A DNA stretch of 64,000 nt from Serpens sp035497915 (GCF_035497915.1 NZ_DATJCS010000030.1:1-64000); one strand, 5' to 3'; shown: positions 36,643 to 46,061, counted from the stretch's first letter. Numbers and translations: made by a program. The notes: generated from the sequence alone by a model not told the origin.

Positions 36643-36664
36643 TCCGGTGCGGCGCCCGGATCAG
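36639..36664. terminator. Bidirectional hairpin spanning both stop codons of the chemoreceptor and gshA genes
   Basis: CTGATCCGG (36639-36647) and CCGGATCAG (36656-36664) form a perfect 9-base stem. The TGA of the chemoreceptor gene (36640-36642) and the reverse TGA of gshA (36661-36663) lie in opposite arms. There is no T-tract, so it may act as an mRNA 3' end or a Rho-assisted terminator. Confidence 0.6.
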
Positions 36665-38244
36665 CTCGCGACGTTCAGCAGGCTGGCCTGGTAGGCGGCC
36701 ACGAAGCTGTCGAAATCACCCTCGTCCGTCGCCTCGATACGCTGCTGGGCGAGCAGCGACTCGCGTGCCAGCGCCTCGAAGCGCGCCTGCTCGTCCGCCG
36801 CCAGCGGCGTGGCGAGAAACGCCCGGGCGTGTTCGCGGCTCTGCCGCTGGGCGAAGGCGGTAAAGCTTTCGCCGCGCGCGCGCAGGCTGGCCAGCACCCG
36901 CGCCGACGGCGTCAGCTCGGCATCCTCCACCTTGGCCCGCTGGGCCTGCAGCGCCTGGACATGGCCGTGGCCGCCGCGCGCGCGGTCGAGCAGCTCGGCC
37001 ACCGGACGCATGGCCTCCAGCAGCTCGTCGGCCCACTGGCGCAGTTCCACCGGTTGCTTGCCCTTCAGCAGGTGCAGGCCCGGACGGCGGCCCTCGGTGG
37101 CGGTCTTCAGGAAGTTGGCGGTGCAGCGGCCGCACTCGCCATCCACCAGCAGCGGGCTGTCCTGCAGCGCGCAGTAGAGCAGGAAGGTATCGAGGAACAG
37201 CGCCTCCGGCAGATCGATGCCCAGCGGCAGGAACGGATCGATGTCCAGGCAGCGCACCTCGACATACTGCACGCCGCGCGCCAGCAGCGCCTGCAGCGGG
37301 CGCTCGCCCGGGGCGGTGACGCGCTTGGGACGGATGCTCGAGTAGTACTCGTTCTCGATCTGCAGCAGGTTGGTGTTCAGTTGCAGCCATTCGCCGTCCT
37401 TCTTCGTGCCCAGCGCCACGTAGGGCGGATAGGGCGTGGAAACGGCGTTCAGCAGGCTCTCGGTGTAGCTGTCCAGGTCGTTGTAGCAGGGCGTCATGCC
37501 GGCCTGGGCGTTGTTCTGGTAGCCCAGGTCGCTCATGCGCAGGCTGGTGGCCCACGGCAGGTACAGGGTGTCGGCGTCCAGCTGCTGCAACTGGTGGCTG
37601 CGCCCGCGCAGGAAGTTGGCGTCCAGCGCCGGCGAGGCGCCGAACAGGTACATCAGCAGCCAGCTGTAGCGGCGGAAGTTGCGGATCAGGCCGATGTAGC
37701 GCGCCGACTGATAGTCACGCGCGTCGCGGCTGTCGTGCTCGGCCGTCCTGAGCAGCGCCCACAGCGCCTCGGGCAGCGAGTAGTTGTAGTGGATGCCGGC
37801 GATGCACTGCATGGTCTTGCCGTAGCGCAGCGCCAGGCCCTTGCGGTAGACGTACTTCAGCCGGCCGGTGTGGGAGCTGCCATAGCGGGCGATGGGAATG
37901 TCCGCCTCGTCCGGCAGCGGGCCGGGCATGGAGGCGCTCCACAGGTATTCGCCGTCGAGCTTGCCGCTGGTGAAACGGTGGATGCGTTCCAGCTCGTCGA
38001 GGGTCTGCGCCGGATCGGCGCTGGTGCCGGTGATGAACTCCAGCAGCGCCTCGGAATAATCGGTGGTGATCTGCTCGTGGGTCAGCGCCGAGCCCAGGGC
38101 GGACGGGTGCGCGGTGAGGGCCAGCCGGCCCTGTTCATCGACCCGCAGGGTCTCGCGTTCGATGCCGTGCAGCGCCTGGCCCAGCAGGGGCAGATGAGCC
38201 GGCTCGCCCAGCAGGGCCAGGCGACGGGTGAGTTGCTCGCTCAA
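36661..38244 (-). CDS. gshA: Glutamate-cysteine ligase
   Basis: 527 residues, proteobacterial class I GCL, the first and rate-limiting step of glutathione synthesis. Family blocks: GIERETLRVDEQGRLA, TTDYSEALLEFIT, LWSASMPGPLP, IPIARYGSS and AGIHYNYSLPE. Start is TTG (MSEQLTRRLALLG) with AGGA 8 bases upstream, and no in-frame ATG fits better. Confidence 0.95.
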   Translation of the reverse strand: MSEQLTRRLALLGEPAHLPLLGQALHGIERETLRVDEQGRLALTAHPSALGSALTHEQITTDYSEALLEFITGTSADPAQTLDELERIHRFTSGKLDGEYLWSASMPGPLPDEADIPIARYGSSHTGRLKYVYRKGLALRYGKTMQCIAGIHYNYSLPEALWALLRTAEHDSRDARDYQSARYIGLIRNFRRYSWLLMYLFGASPALDANFLRGRSHQLQQLDADTLYLPWATSLRMSDLGYQNNAQAGMTPCYNDLDSYTESLLNAVSTPYPPYVALGTKKDGEWLQLNTNLLQIENEYYSSIRPKRVTAPGERPLQALLARGVQYVEVRCLDIDPFLPLGIDLPEALFLDTFLLYCALQDSPLLVDGECGRCTANFLKTATEGRRPGLHLLKGKQPVELRQWADELLEAMRPVAELLDRARGGHGHVQALQAQRAKVEDAELTPSARVLASLRARGESFTAFAQRQSREHARAFLATPLAADEQARFEALARESLLAQQRIEATDEGDFDSFVAAYQASLLNVAS

Positions 38245-38355
38245 TTATGAATTCCTACACGCAGGGATCGACCCAATATGAGGTTGGACCCGCGCGACTA
38301 CAAGGGCGCGGCGGCCGTTCGCCGCATCGCGCGACCGGCCGCCGGACGGGAAGGG

Positions 38356-38745
38356 TTACAGGCAGGCGAAAGTGGCCTGGGCCTTGGCCACCAGCTTGTC
38401 GCCCTGGTGCACCTCCGCCTCGATGACCTGGGTGCGCCGGCCACCGTGCACGACCCAGGCACGGCAGACCAGCTCGCCGTCGCTCACGCTGCGGATGTAG
38501 TTCACCTTGCATTCCAGGGTGACCGTGTTCGGCGTGCCGTCGCCCAGGCTGTGGCTGGCCTGGCCCATGCTGGAGTCGATCAGCGAGAACAGCGCGCCGC
38601 CGTGCAGCTTGCCGTGCAGGTTGCGCAGGCCGTCGTGCATGGCCAGGCGCAGCAGCGCTTCGCCCTTCTCGACCCTGATGATATCCAGGCCGAGCAGGCG
38701 CCCGAAGGCGCTGCTCTTGCCGATGGCTTCGTCCTGCACGCTCAC
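38356..38745 (-). CDS. PaaI-type hotdog thioesterase
   Basis: 129 residues. The hotdog-fold core HGKLHGGALFSLIDSSMGQA carries the HGG and Asp-type catalytic pattern of PaaI-like acyl-CoA thioesterases; YIRSVSDGELVCRA follows. Start is GTG with GAGGAA upstream, 1 base after the tex stop, so it is co-transcribed with tex. The substrate acyl-CoA is unknown. Confidence 0.88.
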   Translation of the reverse strand: MSVQDEAIGKSSAFGRLLGLDIIRVEKGEALLRLAMHDGLRNLHGKLHGGALFSLIDSSMGQASHSLGDGTPNTVTLECKVNYIRSVSDGELVCRAWVVHGGRRTQVIEAEVHQGDKLVAKAQATFACL

Positions 38746-38746
38746 G

Positions 38747-41070
38747 TTACTTCCTCAACTGCTTGGCGTTGGCGAACAGCGACGCCATGGCGGCATTGGT
38801 CGGCGCCGGCTTTTCCTGCGCGGAATGGCGCTCGCTGCGCGGCTGGCCGCCGCGGTTGTTGCCGCCCCGGGATTGCCCGCCCCGCTGTCCATCGACCTTC
38901 TCGCCGGGGGTGTCGGACAGGCGCATGGACAGGCCGACGCGCTGGCGCGGGATGTCCACCTCCATGACCTTGACCTTGACGATGTCGCCGGCCTTGACCA
39001 CCTCGTAGGGGTCCTTGACGAACTTCTCCGACAGCGCCGAGACGTGCACCAGGCCGTCCTGATGCACGCCGATGTCGACGAAGGCGCCGAAGTTGGTCAC
39101 GTTGGTCACCACGCCTTCGAGCACCATGCCGGGCACCAGGTCCTTGAGCGTTTCCACGCCGTCCTGGAACTCGGCGGTCTTGAACTCGGGGCGCGGGTCG
39201 CGGCCGGGCTTGTCCAGCTCCTTGAGGATGTCGGTCACGGTCGGCAGGCCGAAGCGCTCGTCGGTGAACTTGGCCGGATCGAGGCGCTTGAGGAACGCCG
39301 AATCGCCGATCAGCGAGCGGATGTCGCGCTCGGTGCCGGCGGCGATGCGCTGCACCAGCGGGTAGGTTTCCGGGTGCACGGCGGAGGCGTCCAGCGGGTT
39401 GTCGCCGTTCATCACGCGCAGGAAGCCGGCGGCCTGTTCGAAGGTCTTGTCGCCCAGGCGCGGCACCTTCTTCAGGTCGTTGCGCGACGTGAACGCGCCG
39501 TTGGCGTCGCGGAACTGCACGATGTTCTGCGCCAGGGTGGCGTTCAGGCCGGAAATGCGCGCCAGCAGCGCGGCGGAGGCGGTGTTGACGTCCACGCCGA
39601 CGGCGTTCACGCAGTCCTCGACCACCGCGTCCAGCGAGCGCGCCAGCTTCAGCTGCGACACGTCGTGCTGGTACTGGCCGACACCGATGGCCTTGGGCTC
39701 GATCTTCACCAGCTCGGCCAGCGGGTCCTGAGGCGGCGCGCGATGGACACCGCGCCGCGCAGCGACACGTCCAGATCGGGGAATTCGCGGGCGGCCAGTT
39801 CGGAGGCCGAATACACCGAGGCGCCGGCTTCGCTGACCATGATCTTGGTGAGCTTCAGGCCCGGCACCTTCTTGATCAGCTCACCGGCCAGCTTGTCGCT
39901 TTCGCGGCTGGCGGTGCCGTTGCCGATGGCGATCAGGTCCACGCCGTGCTTGGCGCACAGCTTGGCCAGCACGGCCAGGGTGCCGTCCCAGTCGTTGCGC
40001 GGCGCGTGCGGGTAGACGGTGGCGGTGTCCAGCAGCTTGCCGGTGGCATCCACCACCGCCACCTTGCAGCCGGTGCGCAGGCCCGGGTCCAGCGCCAGCA
40101 CGGCACGCGGGCCGGCCGGGGCGGCGAGCAGCAGGTCGTGCAGGTTGCGGGCGAACACGGAAATGGCCTCGTCCTCGGCCTGCTCGCGCAGCTCGCCGAA
40201 CAGGTCGGTTTCCAGGTGGGTGTAGAGCTTGACCTTCCAGGTCCAGCGCACCACCTCGGCCAGCCACTTGTCGGCGGCGCGGCCCCGGCTGGCGATGCCG
40301 AAATGCTCGCCGATCATCACTTCGCCCGGATGCATGGTGCCCGGCGCCTCGTCGCCGACCTTGAGGGCGATGCTCAGCACGCCCTCGTTGCGGCCACGGA
40401 AGATCGCCAGCGCGCGGTGCGACGGCACGCCCTTGAAGCGTTCGTCGTGCTCGAAGTAGTCGCTGAACTTGGCGCCTTCGGTTTCCTTGCCGGGCACCAG
40501 GCGGGCGCTGAGGGTGGCTTCGTTCTTCAGGAAGGTGCGCAGCCGGTCGAGCAGCGTGGCGTCTTCGGCGAAGCGCTCCATGAGGATGTACTTGGCGCCT
40601 TCCAGCACGGCCTTCACATCGGCGAAGCCCTTCTCGGCGTCGATGAAGCGCTCGGCCTCGCCCTCCGGGTTCAGTTCCGGATTGCCGAACAGTGCGTCGG
40701 CCAGTTCGCCGAGGCCGGCTTCCAGGGCGATCTGCCCCTTGGTGCGGCGCTTCTGCTTGTAGGGCAGGTAGAGGTCTTCCAGGCGGGTCTTGGTGTCGGC
40801 CAGCTGGATTTCGCGCTTCAGCTCGGCGGTCAGCTTGCCCTGCTCCTCGATGCTGGCCAGGATCGCGCCACGGCGTTCCTCCAGTTCGCGCAGGTAGCGC
40901 AGGCGTTCTTCCAGATGGCGCAGCTGGGTGTCGTCCAGGCTGCCGGTGACTTCCTTGCGGTAGCGGGCAATGAAGGGCACGGTCGAACCTTCGTCGAGCA
41001 GGGCCACGGCGGCGGCCACCTGCTGCGGGCGTACGGCCAGTTCTTCGGCGATGCGGGCGTTGATATCCAT
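38747..41070 (-). pseudogene. tex: RNA-binding protein Tex, split by a frameshift
   Basis: Tex is an S1-domain nucleic-acid-binding protein linked to transcription. An N-terminal frame (39706-41070, 454 residues, start MDINARIAEEL with AGGA 6 bases upstream) contains the helical N-domain and the YqgF-like domain (LALDPGLRTGCKVAV, AIGNGTASRES). It shifts after GAVSIARRL into RTRWPSW and stops. The C-terminal frame (38747-39709, 320 residues) resumes with KIEPKAIGVGQYQHDVSQ, holding the HhH and S1 (EGVVTNVTNFGAFVDIG) domains. CGCCTCAGGACC where CGCCTGCAGGACC is expected points to one missing base near 39730. The N-frame TGA overlaps a GTG of the C-frame (GTGA), so a two-chain product is conceivable. 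A sequencing error is the simplest alternative. Confidence 0.85.
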
Positions 41071-41258
41071 ATGATTTCCTGGGTGGATCAAGGCAAGCAG
41101 GCCGGGCCTGCGCGAAAGGGCGGGAGTATAACCAGCCGCGCGCCCGGCGCGGCAAACGCGGCGGCCGGGCCAGCAGAGGAAAAATCTGTTAACAATGGCC
41201 GGACTTGGCGCCGATGGGGCTGCGCCATAATGCGCCGCACATTATCTCGGGAGTTCCG

Positions 41259-41993
41259 ATGAGCAGCACGGCAACCGCCAGCGATGGCGAAAAGATCCTG
41301 GTAGTCGACGACGACGCGCGCCTGCGCCGTCTGCTGGAACGCTTCCTCGACGAACAGGGCTACCGGGTCCGCACCGTGGAGAACGTCGAGCAGATGGACC
41401 GCCTGCTGGCCCGCGAACTGTTCAATCTGGTGGTGCTCGACCTGATGCTGCCCGGCGAGGACGGCCTGTCGGCCTGTCGCCGGCTGCGCGAGAAGAACAA
41501 CCAGGTGCCGATCATCATGCTCACCGCCAAGGGCGACGAGGCCAGCCGCATCCAGGGGCTGGAAGGCGGCGCCGACGATTACCTGGCCAAGCCGTTCAAC
41601 CCGCGCGAGCTGCTGGCGCGCATCAAGGCGGTGCTGCGCCGCCAGGCGCCGCTGGTGCCCGGCGCGCCGGCCAGCGAGGACGAGGTGGTCAGCTTCGGCG
41701 ACTACCAGCTGTCCCTGGCCACCCGCGAGCTGAAGAAGGGCGACCAGGTGCAGATGCTCACCACCGGCGAATTCGCCGTGCTCAAGACCCTGGTGCAGCA
41801 CGCCCGCGAACCGCTGACCCGCGACAAGCTGATGAACCTGGCGCGCGGCCGCGAATGGGACGCCCTGGAGCGCTCCATCGACGTGCAGATCTCGCGCCTG
41901 CGCCGACTGATCGAGCCGGATCCGTCCAAGCCGCGCTACATCCAGACGGTGTGGGGCGTGGGCTACGTGTTCGTCCCGGATGGCAGCAAGTGA
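41259..41993 (+). CDS. ompR: OmpR-type response regulator (AmgR-like)
   Basis: 244 residues. Receiver domain with acidic pair VDDD, phospho-acceptor D61 in VVLDLMLPGEDG and the conserved Lys in YLAKPFNPRELL, then an OmpR winged-helix DNA-binding domain (RSIDVQISRLRRLIEPD). In P. aeruginosa the orthologous pair AmgRS responds to envelope stress and supports aminoglycoside tolerance. GGGAG 5 bases before the ATG. Upstream, CATAAT (41226-41231) is a candidate -10. Divergent from tex. Confidence 0.92.
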   Translation: MSSTATASDGEKILVVDDDARLRRLLERFLDEQGYRVRTVENVEQMDRLLARELFNLVVLDLMLPGEDGLSACRRLREKNNQVPIIMLTAKGDEASRIQGLEGGADDYLAKPFNPRELLARIKAVLRRQAPLVPGAPASEDEVVSFGDYQLSLATRELKKGDQVQMLTTGEFAVLKTLVQHAREPLTRDKLMNLARGREWDALERSIDVQISRLRRLIEPDPSKPRYIQTVWGVGYVFVPDGSK

Positions 41994-42009
41994 GCCGAGC
42001 GCGCCGCGC

Positions 42010-43326
42010 ATGAGCACCCCGTTCTGGTTCCCGCAGAGCTTCTTCGCGCGCACCCTGTGGATGGTGCTGATCGTCGTGCTGTTCTCCAAGGTACTCACGC
42101 TGGTGTACCTGATGATGAACGAGGACGTGCTGTTCGACCGCCAGTACAGCCACGGCGCGGCGCTGACCGTGCGCGCCTACTGGGCGGCGCCGGAGGCGGA
42201 GCGGGCGAGGATCGCCGCGGCCGCCGGTCTGCGCATCGCGCCACGCGCCCAGGTGCCGGACGGCGAGCAGCACTGGCCGTACAGCGACATCTTCGCCCGG
42301 CAGATGCAGGATGAACTCGGCCCGGAGACCCAGGTGCGCCTGCGCGCCCTCGGTTCGCCGGCGCTCTGGGTGCTTGCGCCGAGTCTGGGGCCGGACTGGC
42401 TGCGAGTGCCCATGTACCCTTCCCCGTTGCGCGGCCAGCGCATCTGGAATGTGCTCGGCTGGTTCCTGGGCATCGGCCTGCTGTCCACCGCGGCGGCCTG
42501 GATCTTCGTGCGCATGCTCAATGCGCCGCTCAAGCGACTGGTCTACGCCGCCCGCCAGGTGGGCCGTGGGCGCAGCGTGCGCTTGCCGATCAGCGACACG
42601 CCGAACGAACTCACCGAGGTGTATCGGGCGTTCAACCAGATGGCGGCGGACGTGGAAAAGGCCGCCGGCGAGCGCGAGCTGATGCTGGCCGGCGTGTCCC
42701 ATGACCTGCGCACGCCGCTGACCCGCCTGCGCCTGTCGCTGGAACTGCTGGGTACCGACTCGGAACTGACCGAGGACATGGTGCGCGACATCGAGGACAT
42801 GGATGCCATCCTCGACCAGTTCCTGGCCTTCATCCGCGACGGGCGCGACGAGCCGGTGGAGGATCTGGACCTGGCCGAGCTGGTGCGCGAAACCGTGGCG
42901 CCCTACAACCAGCAGCAGGAACAGGTGCAACTGGCCGTGCAGGCGGGTATTCCGCCCGTGCCGCTGCGGCGCATTTCCATCAAGCGCCTGCTCACCAACC
43001 TGATCGAGAACGCCCTGCGCTACGGCGGTCAGGACGTGCGGGTCGAGGCGCGGCTGGCCGGCGATCCGGGCGCGCCCTTCGTGCTGCTCAGCGTGCAGGA
43101 TCGGGGCCCGGGCCTGGCCGAGCACGAGCTGAACGACATCTTCAATCCCTTCATCCGTGGCGACCGCGCCCGGGGCGGCACCGGCACCGGGCTGGGCCTG
43201 GCGATCGTCAAGCGCATCGCCGCGCTGCACGGCGGCCACGTGGAGTTGCGCAACCGCCAAGGCGGCGGCCTGGAGGCGCGGGTCTGCCTGCCGCTGGGTC
43301 TGCTGCTGCCGCGCGAGGCGGGCTGA
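42010..43326 (+). CDS. envZ: EnvZ-type sensor histidine kinase (AmgS-like)
   Basis: 438 residues. TM1 (about 13-36), a periplasmic domain of about 110 residues, TM2 (about 155-175), HAMP, DHp with phospho-acceptor H231 in VSHDLRTPLTRL, and a HATPase_c domain with N-box NLIENALRYGG, DRGPGL and GTGTGLGLAIVK. MSTPFWFPQSFF at 42010 is chosen as the usual N-terminus, 16 bases after the ompR stop; an ATG at 41980 is also in frame. Forms a two-component system with the preceding regulator. Confidence 0.92.
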   Translation: MSTPFWFPQSFFARTLWMVLIVVLFSKVLTLVYLMMNEDVLFDRQYSHGAALTVRAYWAAPEAERARIAAAAGLRIAPRAQVPDGEQHWPYSDIFARQMQDELGPETQVRLRALGSPALWVLAPSLGPDWLRVPMYPSPLRGQRIWNVLGWFLGIGLLSTAAAWIFVRMLNAPLKRLVYAARQVGRGRSVRLPISDTPNELTEVYRAFNQMAADVEKAAGERELMLAGVSHDLRTPLTRLRLSLELLGTDSELTEDMVRDIEDMDAILDQFLAFIRDGRDEPVEDLDLAELVRETVAPYNQQQEQVQLAVQAGIPPVPLRRISIKRLLTNLIENALRYGGQDVRVEARLAGDPGAPFVLLSVQDRGPGLAEHELNDIFNPFIRGDRARGGTGTGLGLAIVKRIAALHGGHVELRNRQGGGLEARVCLPLGLLLPREAG

Positions 43327-43363
43327 GCGAAAGCGGCACGGCGCTGCTTTTGTTTTTTATTTT

Positions 43364-43437
43364 TGTAGGAGCGGCTTCAGCCGCGAATGGCCTTGGGGGC
43401 GGACCCGAAAAGCATCGCGGCTGAAGCCGCTCCTACA
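43364..43437. repeat. REP doublet (REPIN) at a convergent junction
   Basis: TGTAGGAGCGGCTTCAGCCG and inverted CGGCTGAAGCCGCTCCTACA, identical arms with a spacer of about 30 bases, between the 3' ends of envZ and rimK. It is the best-preserved of the four doublets. Confidence 0.88.
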
Positions 43438-43446
43438 GGTTCCGGA

Positions 43447-44352
43447 TCAGCCCTTGCCGCGCGTGCGCGTCGACCCGGGGCAGGCGTTCTTTTCCAGGTA
43501 TTCGATGACCAGCCCGGCGATGTCCTTGCCGGTGGTCGACTCGATGCCTTCCAGGCCGGGCGAGGAATTCACCTCCATCACCAGCGGGCCGTGGTTGGAA
43601 CGCAGGATGTCCACCCCGGCGACGTTCAGGCCCATCACCCGCGCCGCGCGGATGGCGGTGGAGCGCTCCTCGGGGGTGATCTTGATCAGGCTGGCGCTGC
43701 CGCCGCGATGCAGGTTGGAGCGGAACTCGCCGGGTTTGGCCTGGCGCTTCATGGAGGCGATCACTCGGTCGCCCACCACGAAGCAGCGGATGTCGGCGCC
43801 GCCGGCCTCCTGGATGTACTCCTGCACCATGATGTCCTGCTTGAGGCCCATGAACGCCTCGATCACCGACTCGGCGGCCTTGGCCGTTTCGCAGAGCACC
43901 ACGCCGATGCCCTGGGTGCCTTCCAGCACCTTGATGACCAGCGGTGCGCCGTTAACCATCGCGATCAGGTCGGGAATGTCGTCCGGCGAGTGGGCGAAGC
44001 CGGTCACCGGCAGGCCGATGCCCTTGCGCGACAGCAGCTGCAGCGAGCGCAGCTTGTCCCGCGAGCGGCTGATCGCCACCGACTCGTTGAGCGGGAACAC
44101 GCCCATCATTTCGAACTGGCGCAGCACCGCGCAGCCGTAGAAGGTCACCGAGGCGCCGATGCGCGGGATCACCGCGTCGAAGCCCTCCAGCGGCTTGCCC
44201 CGGTAATGGATCTGCGGCTTGTGGCTGGCGATGTTCATGTAGGCGCGCAGGGTGTCGATCACCTGCACCTCGTGGCCGCGCTGCACGCCGGCCTCCACCA
44301 GACGGCGCGTCGAATACAGGTTGGGATTGCGGGACAGGATGGCGATCTTCAT
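43447..44352 (-). CDS. rimK: Ribosomal protein S6 glutamyl ligase RimK
   Basis: 301 residues, ATP-grasp ligase that adds glutamates to the C-terminus of ribosomal protein S6. MKIAILSRNPNLYST is the typical start. Conserved blocks: VIPRIGASVTFYG, PLVIKVLEGTQGIGV, DIRCFVVGDRVIA and VMEVNSSPGLEGIE. It overlaps rimB by 4 bases. In P. fluorescens the Rim proteins link ribosome modification to c-di-GMP and adaptation. Confidence 0.94.
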   Translation of the reverse strand: MKIAILSRNPNLYSTRRLVEAGVQRGHEVQVIDTLRAYMNIASHKPQIHYRGKPLEGFDAVIPRIGASVTFYGCAVLRQFEMMGVFPLNESVAISRSRDKLRSLQLLSRKGIGLPVTGFAHSPDDIPDLIAMVNGAPLVIKVLEGTQGIGVVLCETAKAAESVIEAFMGLKQDIMVQEYIQEAGGADIRCFVVGDRVIASMKRQAKPGEFRSNLHRGGSASLIKITPEERSTAIRAARVMGLNVAGVDILRSNHGPLVMEVNSSPGLEGIESTTGKDIAGLVIEYLEKNACPGSTRTRGKG

Positions 44353-44816
44353 GGCGCACCGGTGAGGTTGGGGAGCAGGGGCTTGTCCTGCACGTAGGCT
44401 TGGGAGGGATTGACCACCAGTTGGCCGTCGATCAGCGCCTTGGCGCCGAGCAGCACCCGGTAGCGCATGTTGCGGCGACAGGTCAGGGTGAAGTGGACTG
44501 GCCAGGTTCGGTCGCCAAGGGTCAGGCGGGTGCGGATCATGTAGCGCAGCTGGGTCTGGCCGTTGGAGCTTTTGATCTTCTTCACCGCCACCAGCGGCGC
44601 CTCGCAGCGATGCCGGCGCTGCACCAGCGTGCCGATATGCGCGGTGAAGCGCACCCAGTCCTCGCCTTCGTGGCTGAACGGCTGGATGTCGCTGGCATGC
44701 AGCGCCGAGGTGCCGGCGCCGGTGTCGATCTTGGCGCGCAGGCCGACCAGGCCCAGGTCCGGCAGGCAGATCCATTCGCGCAATCCGATGACGCTGAGGT
44801 GGTCGAACGTCTTCAT
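44349..44816 (-). CDS. rimB: RimB-type retropepsin-like aspartic protease
   Basis: 155 residues. The catalytic motif DTGAGTSALHA lies at about residues 31-41, within RAKIDTGAGTSALHASD, as in pepsin/retropepsin-like RimB proteins (often annotated ATP-dependent zinc protease). It is thought to trim the polyglutamate tail added by RimK. GGAGG is 5 bases before the ATG. ATGA overlap with rimK implies coupling. The longer frame upstream has no support. Confidence 0.88.
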   Translation of the reverse strand: MKTFDHLSVIGLREWICLPDLGLVGLRAKIDTGAGTSALHASDIQPFSHEGEDWVRFTAHIGTLVQRRHRCEAPLVAVKKIKSSNGQTQLRYMIRTRLTLGDRTWPVHFTLTCRRNMRYRVLLGAKALIDGQLVVNPSQAYVQDKPLLPNLTGAP

Positions 44817-44916
44817 GGCGGCCTCCCCGGGAAATTTCCGGCATTCTAGGGCCTGTCCCCGTTTCGCGCACGGCCGCGTCGGAGCCGTTTTCTGCGCGAA
44901 CGCGTCTGGAGAAAAC

Positions 44917-45306
44917 ATGAACGAACGTGACGACAAGGTTCGCCTGGACAAATGGCTGTGGGCGGCCCGCTTCTTCAAGACCCGCGCCCTGGCCAAGGCG
45001 GCCATCGAGGGCGGCAAGGTGCAGCACCGGGGCGAGCGCTGCAAGCCGGGCAAGGAGCCGAAGGTCGGCGAGGAATACCTGATCCGCACCGGCTTCGACG
45101 AACGCACCGTGCGCGTGCTGGCGCTCTCCGACGTGCGCCGGGGTGCGCCGGAGGCGCAGCTGCTGTACCAGGAAACCGAGGAGAGCGTCGCGCGGCGCGA
45201 GGAGGCCGCGCGGCAGCGCCAGGCCGGCGCCCTGGGCATCGAGACCGACGGACGGCCGACCAAGAAACAGCGCCGGCAGATTCACCGTTTCCTCGACGAC
45301 TACTGA
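44917..45306 (+). CDS. hslR: Ribosome-associated heat shock protein Hsp15
   Basis: 129 residues. S4 RNA-binding domain RLDKWLWAARFFKTRALAKA at the N-terminus, then a basic C-terminal tail (RPTKKQRRQIHRF). Hsp15 binds stalled 50S subunits carrying nascent chains. GGAG 5 bases before ATG. Divergent from rimB. Its 3' end overlaps the ChbG-like gene on the other strand by 7 bases. Confidence 0.92.
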   Translation: MNERDDKVRLDKWLWAARFFKTRALAKAAIEGGKVQHRGERCKPGKEPKVGEEYLIRTGFDERTVRVLALSDVRRGAPEAQLLYQETEESVARREEAARQRQAGALGIETDGRPTKKQRRQIHRFLDDY

Positions 45307-46061
45307 GCCAGCGCGCTGTAGGCGATGCGCGGCACGCCATCCAGGCGGCGAGCCAGCACTTCACCCAGCGACTGGTCCTGTTCCAGGTAGGCATCGCCGA
45401 AGCCCTGGCGCAGCGGGTACGGATGGGCGATCACTTCCAGCACTCCGCCACCGGGCAGCAGGCCGTGGTGCAGGTCGAGCGGCGTGCACACATGGTCGGC
45501 GCTGGCATGTCCCAGGCGGCGCAGCCGCCAATTGAGCAGCGCCTTGAACAGGCGCTTGGGCGGCGTGAGGTTGCGTCCCAGGTTGCGGGCCAGACGCACC
45601 GGCACGCCCTGGCGGGCGGCGAACCGGGCCACCACTTCGCCCACCGGCAGGATGTTGTGCACGTGCTGGTGCGAGTCGATATGGCTGGGACGGATGCCGT
45701 GCTCCAGGCAGCGCTGCCATTGCGCCTGCAGTTCCGCCGCGATGGCCTGGCGGGTCGCTCCCGGCAGCCACAGGCGATGGCGCGGCAGGTTCAGGTCGAA
45801 TTCCCCGGCGGCGTTGCACAGGAGCGGCTGGGTGCGAATGGCCGCGCTCAGCGGTCGCCCGTAGGTCAGGTTGAAATGCAGGCCGATGCGCCCCAGCAAG
45901 CCCTGCTCACGGGCCAGCGCGCAGGCCTCGACGAACGCCGGCATGTTGGCCATCAGCGTCGCCGAGCTGATCAGCCCCTGCTGGAAGGCGTCGATGATGG
46001 TGCGGTTCTCGTCCTGGCTGAGGCCAAAGTCGTCGGCGTTGATGATGACGCGCTGGATCAT
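45300..46061 (-). CDS. ChbG/YdjC/HpnK-family carbohydrate deacetylase
   Basis: 253 residues. Metal-binding motif INADDFGLSQDEN at the N-terminus, GLHFNLTYGRPL, and HIDSHQHVHNIL with the two His ligands. The family removes acetyl groups from N-acetyl sugars. It follows the FemAB-like gene with an ATGA overlap (46058-46061), so it appears to be the last gene of that small operon. A role in modifying the sugar units of the adjacent polysaccharide is inferred. Confidence 0.85.
   Translation of the reverse strand: MIQRVIINADDFGLSQDENRTIIDAFQQGLISSATLMANMPAFVEACALAREQGLLGRIGLHFNLTYGRPLSAAIRTQPLLCNAAGEFDLNLPRHRLWLPGATRQAIAAELQAQWQRCLEHGIRPSHIDSHQHVHNILPVGEVVARFAARQGVPVRLARNLGRNLTPPKRLFKALLNWRLRRLGHASADHVCTPLDLHHGLLPGGGVLEVIAHPYPLRQGFGDAYLEQDQSLGEVLARRLDGVPRIAYSALAQ

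Noticed and set aside
39706..39745. Programmed frameshift in tex
   Set aside because: No slippery heptamer is visible at the junction and the family is not known to use frameshifting; a 1-base loss of G in CTGCAGG is simpler.
43447..45285. Reading rimK as a 612-residue fusion
   Set aside because: The upstream part is antisense to hslR and out of frame with rimB; RimK begins at MKIAILSRNPN with standard length.
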